Shown here piece after piece: positions 17,495 through 29,605 of a stretch of 64,000 bases of DNA; the stretch's first letter is position 1, and every line of letters starts with the position of its first letter. Under the pieces are notes generated by a model. The model was not told the DNA's origin, made no database searches, and saw only the letters and a list, made by a program, of their open reading frames with translations. Both the position numbers and the translations under genes were made by a program. This stretch comes from Lysobacter sp. (lineage in GTDB: Bacteria; Pseudomonadota; Gammaproteobacteria; Xanthomonadales; Xanthomonadaceae): positions 1,689,444 through 1,753,443 of the forward strand of contig JABFRN010000001.1 in NCBI GenBank assembly GCA_013141175.1, read 5' to 3'.

Positions 17495-18262
17495 TCAGCG
17501 CTTGCCGCCGACTTCGCCGACGCGCGCGCCGGTTGCGAAGAAGTCGTGCAGATCGTGCGCGAAGGTGTCGAACTTGTTGTTGGTGATGCGATTGCTGCGC
17601 ACGAAGAAGTTGTACGCGAGCACCGCCGGGATGGCGACGAACAGACCGACGGCGGTCATGATCAGCGCTTCACCGACCGGGCCGGCGACGGCGTCGATCG
17701 AGGCCTGGCCGGTCGCACCGATCTTGATCAGCGCGCCGTAGATGCCCCACACGGTACCGAGCAGACCGACGAACGGCGCGGTCGAACCGACGGTGGCGAG
17801 GACGGTGAGGCCGCCTTCGAGGCCCATCGATTCGCGGGTGACGGCCTGGCGCAGGGCGCGGTCGACGAACTCGGAGCGGTTCAGGGACTCGACCAGACGC
17901 GAGCCTTCATGGCGCTGGTGATGCGCGGCGGCCTGGGCGGCGTCGAGCGCGATCTTCGAGAACGGTTCGCTCTTGGGCTGCTCTTCCATGAAGCGGATGG
18001 AGTCCTGCGCGTTCGGGGTTTCCCAGAACGTACTGGTCACCGAATCGCCGCGACGGCGGAGATTGATGTTCTTGATGAAGTTGACCACGATCCAGTACCA
18101 GGACATCGCGGACATGATGACCAGGGTGGCGGCAACTGCGAGCTGGACGACATAGTCGCCAGGGTGGGACATCATCTCTGCAACCAGATGGTCGACACCC
18201 ATCTGCTTCAGAGCGGCGGCGCTGTTGCCCCCGGTTGCGGCGGCGGTGGTTTCCTGCAGCAT
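17495..18262 (-). CDS. exbB: ExbB, MotA/TolQ/ExbB proton channel protein
   Basis: A 255-residue inner-membrane protein with three membrane spans. The hallmark LLGTVWGIYGALIKIG and the following AVAGPVGEALIMTAVGLFVAIPAVLAYN are the conserved MotA/TolQ/ExbB core. With ExbD it couples the proton gradient to TonB. It is encoded between tonB and exbD in the usual order, and AAAGG precedes its ATG. Confidence 0.96.
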   Translation of the reverse strand: MLQETTAAATGGNSAAALKQMGVDHLVAEMMSHPGDYVVQLAVAATLVIMSAMSWYWIVVNFIKNINLRRRGDSVTSTFWETPNAQDSIRFMEEQPKSEPFSKIALDAAQAAAHHQRHEGSRLVESLNRSEFVDRALRQAVTRESMGLEGGLTVLATVGSTAPFVGLLGTVWGIYGALIKIGATGQASIDAVAGPVGEALIMTAVGLFVAIPAVLAYNFFVRSNRITNNKFDTFAHDLHDFFATGARVGEVGGKR

Positions 18263-18353
18263 GACGCTTACCTTTCTTGTGTGTGGAAGGAACGATTCAA
18301 CGGCTCAGAACTAACGGGTCAATCGGATTACGGTTCGCGGATTACGGTTCGGG

Positions 18354-19024
18354 TCAATCAGGGAGCGTCAGGTCGAGCGGCAGGATGCCGACGCCTGCCG
18401 CACCCGGGCAGAGCTTCACTTTCTTGGCCCACGTCAGCGCGGCGCGATCGAGATCGCGGTCGCGGCTGCCGACTTCGATGGAGGCGTCGGTCACGCGACC
18501 GTCTGCTTCGTAGTTGATCTTGATTCGCATCTTGGCGCCACGGCCCGCGCGCGAAATCGCGGCGGCGAGCTGACCATCCGGCGGGCGGACGCAGATGCTG
18601 CCGCGAAGGTCGCTGTTGTTGCGCGGTGGGCCGGTCGGCGCCGGGGGCGCGGGCGGGGCCGGCGGGCCGGCGGCGGCGCCGGGGTGTCGACCGGAGACGG
18701 TTCGTCGAAGGTGACCGGCGGCGGCTCTTCCGGCGGCGGCTCGATCACCGGCCGCGGTGTTTCCTGCGGCGTGAGTTTGATTTCTTTCGGCGGCTCCGGC
18801 GGCGGCGGCGGTGGCGGCGGCGGCGGTGGTGGCGGCTCGATGATGACGACGCTGGTGTTCTGTTCTTCTTCCTGCTCGGCGCCCGGCGGAGTCACCGGGA
18901 CCAGCAACAACATGAGCGCCGCGATATGCAGCGCAATGGCGAAGCTGATAGCGGAGATCCTCGACCAGTTCAGGCCGGATTCTTCGCGGTCGCGCTTGTC
19001 GTGTGTCGGCAAGTGTTGGGTCAT
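18354..19024 (-). CDS. tonB: TonB energy transducer, apparent single-base frameshift in the Pro-rich tract
   Basis: The N-terminal frame (from 19024) encodes a cytoplasmic tail, one membrane helix (AISFAIALHIAALMLLLVPV) and a long Pro-rich linker, as TonB should. After EPSPVDTPAPPP that frame degenerates into Arg-rich sequence and stops at 18491. The next frame, overlapping it, continues with PPAPPAPPAPTGPPRNNSDL and then a proper C-terminal domain (SICVRPPDGQLAAAIS, MRIKINYEADGRVTDASIEV, ALTWAKKVKLCPG), stopping at 18354. The total length is one base short of a whole number of codons; restoring one base in the CCG/GCC tract near 18660-18690 gives a 223-residue TonB. It is either an assembly error in a GC-rich simple repeat or a real lesion. 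It is the first gene of the tonB-exbB-exbD-exbD unit. Confidence 0.8.
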
Positions 19025-19258
19025 GCGCAGCAGGCTCGGTTTAGCGGACTCGTGGTACAGACTCGGTGTCGCGTTCGCGATCTATCCATGAAGATGAACC
19101 CGACCCCAAACCACCATACCCCGGAATGGTCGAACCGCAAATGCCTCCCATATGAGAGCCAGTCGCGGGAATCTGTAAGCTTATACCAATCGCGGCCGGA
19201 CTTACCAACACCCCGAGTCCAGAGAAGCCGACTCTGAAAGGAATTGGCAAGCCTTGGC

Positions 19259-20446
19259 TCACTTTCCGCCAGGCAAGGCCAGAATGTCGTTGGCGTCCTT
19301 TGGCTTTTTCACGCCCTTGGCCAGCGCTTCGCGCGCTGCGGCCTTGGCCTCGCCCAGACGATTTTCGTTGCGCAGCACCTTGGCCAGATTCAACGACGCT
19401 TCGCCATCGGTCGCGACCTTGGCTGCACGCGAATAGAAATCGATCGTCTGCGGCACCTTGTCGTCGGCGTAATAGCTCTGGGCGATGATCGAGTAATCGT
19501 TGGCCAGTGTCTGCGATGGCTTGATCGCGCCTTTGGCCACGCCCTCCTCCAGGACCGCCTGCGCTTGCGCGTACTTCTCGGCGTTGATGTAACCGACGAA
19601 CAACGCGCGGTATTCGTTGCCATCGACCAGCAGGCCCTGTTTTCGGGCATTTTCAAGCAGCGCGTTGGCCTTTTCGAAATCGTCGGCCTGTTGATACAGG
19701 GCGACGGCGTTCATGAGCACCGAGCGGTCGTCAGGGGTGGCCGCCAGGACCTTTTCGTAGAGCGCGGCGCCTTCGGCAGGACGGTCCAACTGGCTGAGGA
19801 GATAGGCCTTCAGCGCGATCGCCTCTTTCTTTTCGCTCTTGGTTTCGGTCAGGAAACGATCGATCGCAGCCAGCGCATCCGCATACCGGTCCAATTGATT
19901 GAGCGTGATCGCGTAGTTGAACATGATCATGTAATGGCCGTTGTTGTCGAGGCCGTTCGCATCGAGGGTCTTCTTGAAATATTCGGCGCCTTTGGCGTTG
20001 TCGTCCATCGAAGTCGCGGCGCTGGCGGCGAGCTGGTAGAGATAGCTCTGCAGGTAGGCGTTGGTCGAGCCGGCTGCGGTGAAGGCATCCACCTTGCTCA
20101 TCACTTCGGCGTACTTCTTGGCGTCGTAATCGGCCTGGATCGCGTTCGCGGTTTTCGCATCCTTTCCGGACACCGGTTGCTTGGCCGGCTCGGTGCGCGT
20201 GGCCTGCGGATACTGCGGCGGCTGGGTATTGGCTTTGTTCGCCGCTTCGGCCTTGCGCTGGCGCGCACGTTCCGCCGCAGCCGAGGCGCTACCGGTCATG
20301 CTGGTCGATTTCGGCTTGTCGTCGTATTCGTCGCCCACTTCACCGTCCTGCGCGATGGCGCCGCCGGCGAAGGCACTGCCGATCAGCAGCGCGATGGCGG
20401 CATTGAGAGCGGTTCTGGGAAGGACACGGAAAGCGGAAGCGGTCAT
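19259..20446 (-). CDS. Tetratricopeptide-repeat protein with signal peptide
   Basis: A 395-residue exported protein. A signal peptide (ALNAAIALLIGSAFAGGAIAQ) is followed by a charged, Ala/Lys/Gln-rich low-complexity region (about residues 35-105), then TPR-like helical repeats through to the end (for example AALYEKVLAATPDDRSVLMN and SLNLAKVLRNENRLGEAKAA). Such proteins act as scaffolds in the periplasm. The gene lies between tonB and the M48 peptidase gene and is conserved at this place beside gyrB in xanthomonads. A partner is not evident. Confidence 0.85.
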   Translation of the reverse strand: MTASAFRVLPRTALNAAIALLIGSAFAGGAIAQDGEVGDEYDDKPKSTSMTGSASAAAERARQRKAEAANKANTQPPQYPQATRTEPAKQPVSGKDAKTANAIQADYDAKKYAEVMSKVDAFTAAGSTNAYLQSYLYQLAASAATSMDDNAKGAEYFKKTLDANGLDNNGHYMIMFNYAITLNQLDRYADALAAIDRFLTETKSEKKEAIALKAYLLSQLDRPAEGAALYEKVLAATPDDRSVLMNAVALYQQADDFEKANALLENARKQGLLVDGNEYRALFVGYINAEKYAQAQAVLEEGVAKGAIKPSQTLANDYSIIAQSYYADDKVPQTIDFYSRAAKVATDGEASLNLAKVLRNENRLGEAKAAAREALAKGVKKPKDANDILALPGGK

Positions 20447-20568
20447 GGAGATTCTCGGGTCGAAGTGACGTTGGAAACGGCGGAATCGGTAAAGCGGGGT
20501 TCGATTGGACACGTTCGCAGCGGGGCGGCGGATGCGGACACCCCATTGCAAGGCAAGCAAAGAACGGG

Positions 20569-21402
20569 TCAACCGCATTTCGGCTTGCGGCCGGCGGTGC
20601 GGGATTGTTCGTAGGTCGGCATCAGCGCATCGGCGCGTTTGCGCAGCTCGCCGATGCGGGATTTGGGATCGGGGTGGGTGGAGAGCCATTCCGGCGGACG
20701 GCTGCCGCTGGCGGTCAGCATGTTCTGCCACAGGTCGACCGCTTGGCGCGGGTCGAAACCGGCCTGTGCCATCAGCCGCTGGCCGACCACGTCGGCTTCG
20801 GTTTCCTGCTCGCGGGTGCCCGGGAGCAGGAAGCCGCCCTGGGCAAGGATGCTGCCGCCCTGCGTGGCGATATTCGAGCCGCTCTCGCCGTACTTGGCGC
20901 CGGCAAGCGCACCGAGCAGCTGGACCGCACCGGCGGCACCCATCTGCCGGGTGATGCGCTCGTTGTGGTGATTGTCGATCACATGGCCGATTTCGTGGCC
21001 GATCACGGCCGCGAGCTGATCCTGGTTGCGCGCGACATCGAAAATACCGGTGTATACGCCGACCTTGCCGCCCGGCAGCGCGAATGCGTTGGGACTCTTG
21101 TCCACGAACACCGCTTCTTCCCATCCGCCCTGCTGCCACTGCGGCGGCAACTCGCGGACGATGGCGTCGACGACGCAGCGCACATAGGCCGATTGCTTGC
21201 CATCCTGGGTCAGCGGCTTCTCGCCCTTGACCTGATCGAAGGCCTGCGCGCCCAACTGGTTGAGCTGTTGCTGCGATACCGCGCCGACGTACTGCTTGCG
21301 GCCGGTGGACGATGTGGTGGTGGCGCAGGCGCCCAGCAGCAGCGTGCAGGCGACACCCAGCGCGACAACGCGGACGGGAGGCGTGATCTGTCGGTCGGTC
21401 AT
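20569..21402 (-). CDS. M48 family metallopeptidase, lipoprotein
   Basis: A 277-residue zinc peptidase. The N-terminus ends in a lipobox (ACTLLLGAC), so it should be an anchored periplasmic lipoprotein. The zinc site is HEIGH (about residue 136) with the third ligand in EADVVGQRLMAQAGFDP. PNAFALPGGKVGVYTG is the usual M48 substrate-edge strand. The length and form resemble LoiP/YcaL-type proteases that survey outer-membrane protein assembly, which is a reasonable but unproven role here. Confidence 0.93.
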   Translation of the reverse strand: MTDRQITPPVRVVALGVACTLLLGACATTTSSTGRKQYVGAVSQQQLNQLGAQAFDQVKGEKPLTQDGKQSAYVRCVVDAIVRELPPQWQQGGWEEAVFVDKSPNAFALPGGKVGVYTGIFDVARNQDQLAAVIGHEIGHVIDNHHNERITRQMGAAGAVQLLGALAGAKYGESGSNIATQGGSILAQGGFLLPGTREQETEADVVGQRLMAQAGFDPRQAVDLWQNMLTASGSRPPEWLSTHPDPKSRIGELRKRADALMPTYEQSRTAGRKPKCG

Positions 21403-21630
21403 CGCGGCGGCTCCGGTCAGCGGGGTGGATGTTGTAATCCGACGGGGATTAAAGTTTCGTCAATTGCGCGGCCCCATGACGCTGGGCACACAGCACCCGT
21501 CGGGTCGGCGGTCCGATTATCCATGCCCGCCCGGTCGCTCGAAAGCCGTTCTCCGGGTTTTTCGACCCGGGCCGCCGCCTCGGCAGCAGGCACCCGGGCA
21601 ATTTGTGCTCCGGCCTGGAGCCGCACCGCA

Positions 21631-24606
<2,976 letters not shown>

Positions 24607-25746
24607 TTAGAGCATCAGATTGCCTTGTTCCACGTGAAACACCTCAACGCCACCCTTCAGCATGGACAACGCTGCCGGGGCTTCTGTCCCGGTGATGAAG
24701 ACTTGAGCGCCGGAAGCCTCCAACCGTTCGAGCACCCGACGCTGGTGGCTGCGGTCCAGTTCGGACGCGAGGTCATCGAGCGCCACCACCGGCCATTCGC
24801 CAGACGCCGCAGCATGCTGCTCGGCCTGGGCCAGCAGGATCGCCAAGGCGCTCAATTTGGCCTGTCCGCGCGAAAGCGTCTCACGCCCGGGCAGCGCGGC
24901 ATAGTCGATGCGCCAGTCGGCGCGGTGCGGGCCCACCGAAGTGAAACCGTTCGCGATATCCCGATCGCGAGCCACCAGCAATGCATCCGCCAACGACAGG
25001 TTGTCGCGTGCCCAGCCGGGCAGGAATGTCAGCTGCGGCAAACCCAGTGATGGCGCAAGTTCGGTCGCCATCGCCTGAAGGAGCGGCTCGAGAGTCTCGA
25101 GATAATCCTGCCTTCGGCGGGTCAGTGGTTCCCCTGTCTCCGCAAGCTCGTGATCCCACGCTTCCAGCTGACTGTCGCGGACGCGAGCCTTGAGCAAGGC
25201 GTTTCGCTGCTTCAATGCCCGGGCATAGCGACGCCACAGGGTCAAAAAGCCACACGCATCACCTGCGGCGACCGGATTCGCCTGTTCCACGTGGAACAGA
25301 CCCCAATCGACCAGGCGTCTTCTGGGCTCTCCACCTCCGGTCACCAAGGCATGGCTGCCGGGTTCAAAGGTCACGACCGCCAATGCGGCGCACAATTCAC
25401 CCAGCTGCGAAACGGATTCGCCATCCAGACGCCCCTCCCAGCGCTGGCCCGAATGACGCAAACCCGCCCGGCGCGTGCGCCCACTGGCGTCTTCGCGCCA
25501 CTCCGCAAAGACTTCGACCGCATCGGAACCGGTCCGGATCAGGCCATCGCGGACGCGCCCCCGGAAGCTGCGACCGTAGGCCAGCAGGTGCAGACCTTCC
25601 AGGAGACTGGTTTTGCCGGCGCCATTGTCACCGGTGATCAGGTTGATGCCCGGCGCCGGTCGCAGGCCAACATCCACCAATCGGCGGACCGCACTTACCT
25701 GCAACCGGGTCAGGCGCACAGGCGCTGCGACCTGCCGAACCGGCAC
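24607..25746 (-). CDS. recF: DNA replication and repair protein RecF
   Basis: A 379-residue SMC-like ATPase that loads RecA at gaps. The Walker A is NLITGDNGAGKTSLLEGLH (about residue 40). The signature LSRGQAKLSALAILLAQAEQ and the Walker B VVALDDLASELD are in the C-terminal third. The GTG at 25746 gives nine extra N-terminal residues; a GTG nine codons later (VRLTRLQVSAVRRLVDVGL) aligns better with relatives and may be the true start. Two parS-like sites lie inside the coding region. It is in the conserved dnaA-dnaN-recF-gyrB order. Confidence 0.95.
   Translation of the reverse strand: MPVRQVAAPVRLTRLQVSAVRRLVDVGLRPAPGINLITGDNGAGKTSLLEGLHLLAYGRSFRGRVRDGLIRTGSDAVEVFAEWREDASGRTRRAGLRHSGQRWEGRLDGESVSQLGELCAALAVVTFEPGSHALVTGGGEPRRRLVDWGLFHVEQANPVAAGDACGFLTLWRRYARALKQRNALLKARVRDSQLEAWDHELAETGEPLTRRRQDYLETLEPLLQAMATELAPSLGLPQLTFLPGWARDNLSLADALLVARDRDIANGFTSVGPHRADWRIDYAALPGRETLSRGQAKLSALAILLAQAEQHAAASGEWPVVALDDLASELDRSHQRRVLERLEASGAQVFITGTEAPAALSMLKGGVEVFHVEQGNLML
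24626..24641. promoter_or_regulatory. parS-like ParB-binding site 1
   Basis: TGTTCCACGTGAAACA matches the chromosomal parS consensus (TGTTNCACGTGNAACA) across all fixed positions. It lies in the last codons of recF. The partition-complex role is inferred from the motif and its closeness to oriC. Confidence 0.85.
25283..25298. promoter_or_regulatory. parS-like ParB-binding site 2
   Basis: TGTTCCACGTGGAACA is a perfect 16-bp palindrome matching the gammaproteobacterial parS sequence. It lies inside recF. Confidence 0.9.
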
Positions 25747-25794
25747 AAACGAATACGCCCGGCAATAACCGGGCGATCGTGAGCATGCTTCATG

Positions 25795-25810
25795 TGTTCC
25801 ACGTGGAACG
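25795..25810. promoter_or_regulatory. parS-like ParB-binding site 3
   Basis: TGTTCCACGTGGAACG matches parS at 15 of 16 positions. It is in the recF-dnaN intergenic gap. Confidence 0.87.
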
Positions 25811-25836
25811 GGAGATTGACCATCAGCGCCTGATCG

Positions 25837-26937
25837 TCAGAGTCGGAGCGGCATCACCACATGCCTGCACTTCTCACTGCTGGCTTCGCGAACCAGCGCC
25901 GACGAGTTGGAGTCGCGCAGTTGGATCACCACGTGCTCGTCGCGCAGGGCGGACAGGGCATCGAGCAGATAATTCACGTTGAAGCCGATGACCAGGCTGT
26001 CGACGCGGGTGTCGGCCTCGATCTCTTCCTGGGCTTCTTCCTGTTCGGGATTGTGGGCGTTGATCTTGAGCTGGCCGGGCGATACTTCGATACGGACGCC
26101 GCGATACTTTTCGTTCGACAGGATGGCCGCGCGCTGCAGCGAAGCGCGAAACGCTTCGCGGTCGACCTTCACTTCGCGGTCGGCACCGATCGGAATCACC
26201 GCTTCGTAATCCGGAAAACGACCGTCGATCAGCTTGCTGGTGAAGGTGACATCGTCGCGCTTGACCCGGATATGGCTACGACCCATTTCCATTTCGAGTT
26301 CGCGGTCGCCGCCTTCGAGCAGGCGCTGCAGTTCGAGGACACCCTTGCGCGGCACGATGATCTGGCGCTTGGTCTGTACGGTCTCTTCCAGCACGGCTTC
26401 GCACAGCGCAAGCCGGTGGCCATCGGTCGCGACGCAGCGCAAGGCCTTGTCGCGCAGATCGAACAGCAAACCGTTGAGGTAGTAACGCACGTCCTGCTGC
26501 GCCATCGCGAACGCGGTGCGCTCGATCAATTCTTTCAGGCTGGCTTCGCCGACGCGGACACGTTCGGTCGCATCGACCTCGTCCAGTGCCGGGAAATCGT
26601 TGGCCGGGAGACTGGCCAGCGTGAAGCGGCTGCGCCCTGCGGAGACCGTGACCTTGTCGCCGACCTGGGTGATCGTGACCTTGCTGCCGTCGGGTAGTGC
26701 ACGGACGATCTCGAACAGTTTTCGCGCCGGGATCGTGGTTTCACCGGCCTCGGCATCGTCGACCTTGGTGCGGGCAACCATCTCCACTTCCAGATCAGTA
26801 CCGGTCAGGGACAACAGTTCGCCTTCGACCCTGGCCAGCAGGTTGGCAAGCACCGGGAGCGTCTGCCGGCGTTCGACGACATTGACGACCTGAGCCAGCG
26901 GCTTCAAGAGTACTTCGCGCTGCAGACTGAAACGCAT
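25837..26937 (-). CDS. dnaN: DNA polymerase III beta sliding clamp
   Basis: A 366-residue ring-forming processivity factor. The start MRFSLQREVLLKPLAQVVNV is the canonical DnaN N-terminus; a frame extension of 18 codons upstream is not conserved. The end (YLLDALSAL, VVMPLRL) is the typical clamp C-terminus with the P-M-R/L tail. It follows dnaA in the standard origin order, with the DnaA-box region between. Confidence 0.98.
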   Translation of the reverse strand: MRFSLQREVLLKPLAQVVNVVERRQTLPVLANLLARVEGELLSLTGTDLEVEMVARTKVDDAEAGETTIPARKLFEIVRALPDGSKVTITQVGDKVTVSAGRSRFTLASLPANDFPALDEVDATERVRVGEASLKELIERTAFAMAQQDVRYYLNGLLFDLRDKALRCVATDGHRLALCEAVLEETVQTKRQIIVPRKGVLELQRLLEGGDRELEMEMGRSHIRVKRDDVTFTSKLIDGRFPDYEAVIPIGADREVKVDREAFRASLQRAAILSNEKYRGVRIEVSPGQLKINAHNPEQEEAQEEIEADTRVDSLVIGFNVNYLLDALSALRDEHVVIQLRDSNSSALVREASSEKCRHVVMPLRL

Positions 26938-27135
26938 GTGATTTGATTCCCCAGAAAAGACATTGGCCGGTTGAGCGATCAGGTAACCCATGCTTTCAAG
27001 AGAGATATAAATCTCAAAAGCTGGTGGTGATGGTGTCGCGAAAAACCGGGGGTAACAGATCCAAGTTTATGATTCCAAAACATTTTTTGCTACTGCCAAC
27101 CTCTGTAAAACAACCGGGGTTGGGTGGGGACGACC

Positions 27136-27144
27136 TGTGGACAA
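27136..27144 (-). promoter_or_regulatory. DnaA box
   Basis: TGTGGACAA reads TTGTCCACA on the minus strand, matching the DnaA-box consensus TTWTNCACA. Confidence 0.7.
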
Positions 27145-27171
27145 CTTTCGATGTGCAATTCCGCACCCGAC

Positions 27172-27180
27172 TTATCCACA
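27172..27180 (+). promoter_or_regulatory. DnaA box
   Basis: TTATCCACA is the strict DnaA-box consensus. It lies 27 bases from the oppositely oriented box. Confidence 0.8.
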
Positions 27181-27254
27181 GCTTGTCTCCAGTCTGTTCT
27201 CAGGGTTTGCGACAGCCGTATGGCATCGCATCCTCCTGCTAACAAAGACCATGA

Positions 27255-28577
27255 TCATTCACTCAACTTGCGAATCAACTTGTCCCAATCCTCGTGCAGT
27301 TTGCCATCGCTTTCGATGAGCGATTTGATCTGGCGGCAGGCGTGCAGGACCGTGGTGTGGTCCCGCCCCGCAAATGCATCGCCGATCTCGGGCAGGCTGT
27401 GTTCGGTGAGCTCCTTGGCCAAGGCCATCGCCACCTGCCGCGGTCGAGCCAGCGAGCGGGTCCGGCGCTTGGACAACAGATCCTTGATCTGCAAGCCGTA
27501 GTAGTCTGCCACGGCCTTCTGGATATTGGCGATGCTGATCGCCTGCTGCTGTGCCCGCAATAGATCGCGCAGCGTTTCCTGGGCGAATTCCGGGGTGATG
27601 CTGCGTCCGGTGAAGTTCGCGCGTGCCGCCAGCGTGTTCAGTGCGCCCTCGAGATCGCGCACGTTGCTGCGCATCTTCTTGGCGAGCAGGAAGGCCACGT
27701 CCTCGGGGATCATGACGCCGCGCTCGCGGGCTTTCGACAGCACGATCTGGGCGCGGGTTTCGAAGTCCGGCGGCTCGATCGCGACCGAAAGACCCCAGGC
27801 GAGCCGCGATTTCAGCCGCGGCTCCAGGCCTTCGACTTCGCGCGGATAGCGATCGCAGGTCAGGATGATCTGCTGGCGACCATCGAACAGCGCGTTGAAG
27901 GTGTGGAAGAACTCTTCCTGGGTCCGGTCCTTGCCGGCGAAGAATTGGATATCGTCGATCAACAGCGCATCGACCTGCTGGAACAGCCGCTTGAACGCAT
28001 CCATGGTCTTGTCCTGCAGCGCTTTCATCATCGCGCTGAAGAACTGTTCGCTGCGCAGATACATCACCCGCATCCCGGGGTTCTGCCGGCACATCTGGTT
28101 GCCTGCAGCGAACATCAGATGAGTCTTACCCAGGCCGGTACCGCCATACAGCAACAGTGGATTGTGGGCGCGGTCGCCGGGTTTCAGTGCCGCCTGCCAG
28201 GCAGCGGCACGACCGAGCTGGTTGCTGCGTCCCTCTACAAAATTGTCGAAGGTGTAATGGTTGTCGAGATTGCCGGCGAATTCGGCCACCGGTGCGCGCG
28301 CGGCCAGCACTTGGGTCGGGCTGGGGGCGATCGATGCCGGGCGTGCGACCGAACCGATCTCCAGCGACACCACGGCGTTACCGGCGTAGTAGCCCAGCAG
28401 TTCGCTGATCCGGTTCAGGTATTTGGCCTGCACTGCGTCGCGCACGAAGGCATTCGGGGCGTACAGCACCATGCCGTCGTCGTGCAGGCGGGCCTGCAGC
28501 GGTTTCAGCCAGGTCTGGACCTCTTCCACCGGCAGTTCGGCTTCGAGACGTTCGAGACAACGGGGCCAGGCATCCAT
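27255..28577 (-). CDS. dnaA: Chromosomal replication initiator protein DnaA
   Basis: A 440-residue AAA+ initiator that opens oriC. Domain I begins [16 protein letters not shown]. Domain III has Walker A ([20 protein letters not shown]), Walker B ([20 protein letters not shown]) and the arginine-finger region. Domain IV ends with the DNA-binding signature [19 protein letters not shown]. The ATG at 28577 matches xanthomonad DnaA; the upstream frame extension is not conserved. It is divergent from rpmH. Confidence 0.98.
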   Translation of the reverse strand: MDAWPRCLERLEAELPVEEVQTWLKPLQARLHDDGMVLYAPNAFVRDAVQAKYLNRISELLGYYAGNAVVSLEIGSVARPASIAPSPTQVLAARAPVAEFAGNLDNHYTFDNFVEGRSNQLGRAAAWQAALKPGDRAHNPLLLYGGTGLGKTHLMFAAGNQMCRQNPGMRVMYLRSEQFFSAMMKALQDKTMDAFKRLFQQVDALLIDDIQFFAGKDRTQEEFFHTFNALFDGRQQIILTCDRYPREVEGLEPRLKSRLAWGLSVAIEPPDFETRAQIVLSKARERGVMIPEDVAFLLAKKMRSNVRDLEGALNTLAARANFTGRSITPEFAQETLRDLLRAQQQAISIANIQKAVADYYGLQIKDLLSKRRTRSLARPRQVAMALAKELTEHSLPEIGDAFAGRDHTTVLHACRQIKSLIESDGKLHEDWDKLIRKLSE

Positions 28578-28886
28578 CGGAATTTGCAGAGACACTTCTT
28601 GAGACGTGCACAAACAGGTCGAGCCTGACGCCGGGCTGCCCGTATCAGGTTCGAGGGCAGGGCGCACGCGGGTCGCAGGGAAGAGGACCAGACTACCACC
28701 GCGCCGGCGCCCCCGCACCCGTGACGACAGCGATTCGGGCACGGCCCTGGGAGCCAAGCTCTTTCTATTTGACCATGCTGCCCTTGGCCCCGCATAATCG
28801 CTGGTTCTTGCGGTCCCGGTGTTGCGCTTCGGCGCGGTCTCGCCGTCTCCGCGTCACATCGCAACACGCAACGATCGAGCCCGACC
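28578..28886. other. 309-base dnaA-rpmH divergent region
   Basis: This holds the promoters of dnaA (leftward) and rpmH (rightward). A good sigma-70-type promoter for rpmH is listed separately. I found no consensus DnaA box here, which is one reason to favour the dnaA-dnaN gap as the origin. Confidence 0.5.
28769..28798 (+). promoter_or_regulatory. Predicted rpmH promoter
   Basis: TTGACC (28769-28774), an 18-base spacer and CATAAT (28793-28798) lie about 90 bases upstream of the rpmH start and read in its direction. Confidence 0.55.
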
Positions 28887-29027
28887 ATGGCAACCAAGCG
28901 CACCTACCAGCCCAGCAACCTCAAGCGTAAGCGCGACCACGGTTTCCGTGCCCGCATGAAGACCGCCGACGGCCGCAAGATTCTTGCCCGCCGCCGCGCG
29001 AAAGGTCGCACGCGCCTCACGGCCTGA
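28887..29027 (+). CDS. rpmH: 50S ribosomal protein L34
   Basis: A 46-residue, very basic protein ([20 protein letters not shown], ending AKGRTRLTA), full length for L34. It is the first gene of the rpmH-rnpA-yidC-mnmE cluster that runs rightward from the origin. Confidence 0.98.
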   Translation: MATKRTYQPSNLKRKRDHGFRARMKTADGRKILARRRAKGRTRLTA

Positions 29028-29134
29028 TCGCTTCGGTTCCGCGACCGGCCCGATGCGCCAGTCGCTTCCGAAAGGATGTTCCAGGCATGTCGCGCCGGGC
29101 ATGAACTCGCGTCCGGCATGAACGTCGATCGTTC

Positions 29135-29605
29135 ATGATGACCGGGCTTTCCGCCGTCGAACGCACCGCCCGTTACCCGCGCAGCGCGCGGGTACGCGCT
29201 CGTCCGGAGTTCGATGCCGTATTCGCGAAGGGCCATCGTGCTGCGACGCCGATACTCGCCCTGCACTACCTTCCAGACGACCGCGCTGCCCGCATCGGTT
29301 TCGCGGTGTCGCGCAAGGTCGATACCCGCGCAGTGATCCGCAACCGGATCAAGCGTGTCCTCCGCGACTATTTCCGTCGCCATCGAATGACCCTCGCCGC
29401 CGGCGCCTATGTCGTGGTCGCACGTCCTCCTGCAGCGCGCGCATCGGGGCCTGAGCTCATTGGCGCGTTCGAGCACACGCTTCGCCAGGCCTTGCGCCGT
29501 GCCGCGTTGCCCCCATCCCTCGCGAGCGGCACAATGCCGCCCGCTTCCCCTCCTCCCGAACAAGCGCCGGTGTCCTGCGGCGCGCCGAGTCCGTCCGCCC
29601 CATGA
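29135..29605 (+). CDS. rnpA: Ribonuclease P protein component
   Basis: A 156-residue basic protein that assists the RNase P RNA in tRNA 5' processing. The RNP motif RNRIKRVLRDYFRRHR (about residues 67-83) is complete, and the N-terminal RPEFDAVFAKGHRA is typical. A Pro/Ser/Ala-rich tail of about 30 residues extends past the usual end. The gap from rpmH is 107 bases. Its stop overlaps the yidC ATG (ATGA). Confidence 0.95.
   Translation: MMTGLSAVERTARYPRSARVRARPEFDAVFAKGHRAATPILALHYLPDDRAARIGFAVSRKVDTRAVIRNRIKRVLRDYFRRHRMTLAAGAYVVVARPPAARASGPELIGAFEHTLRQALRRAALPPSLASGTMPPASPPPEQAPVSCGAPSPSAP

Larger units (their letters stand above)
26938..27254. other. Likely oriC: dnaA-dnaN intergenic region with DnaA boxes
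   Basis: A 317-base gap, markedly AT-richer than its surroundings (runs such as CATTTTTTGC and TGTAAAACAA). It has a perfect DnaA box TTATCCACA at 27172-27180 and a second, TGTGGACAA (TTGTCCACA on the other strand), at 27136-27144. Gene direction diverges near here: dnaA-dnaN-recF-gyrB runs left, rpmH-rnpA-yidC-mnmE runs right. Origins have been placed in the dnaA-dnaN neighbourhood in several bacteria. Assignment to this gap rather than the rpmH-dnaA gap is inference. The dnaN promoter must also be here. Confidence 0.6.

Noticed and set aside
18660-18690. Programmed ribosomal frameshift in tonB
   Set aside because: No slippery heptamer of the usual A/T-rich kind and no known precedent for TonB; a base deletion or sequencing error in a GC tract is simpler.
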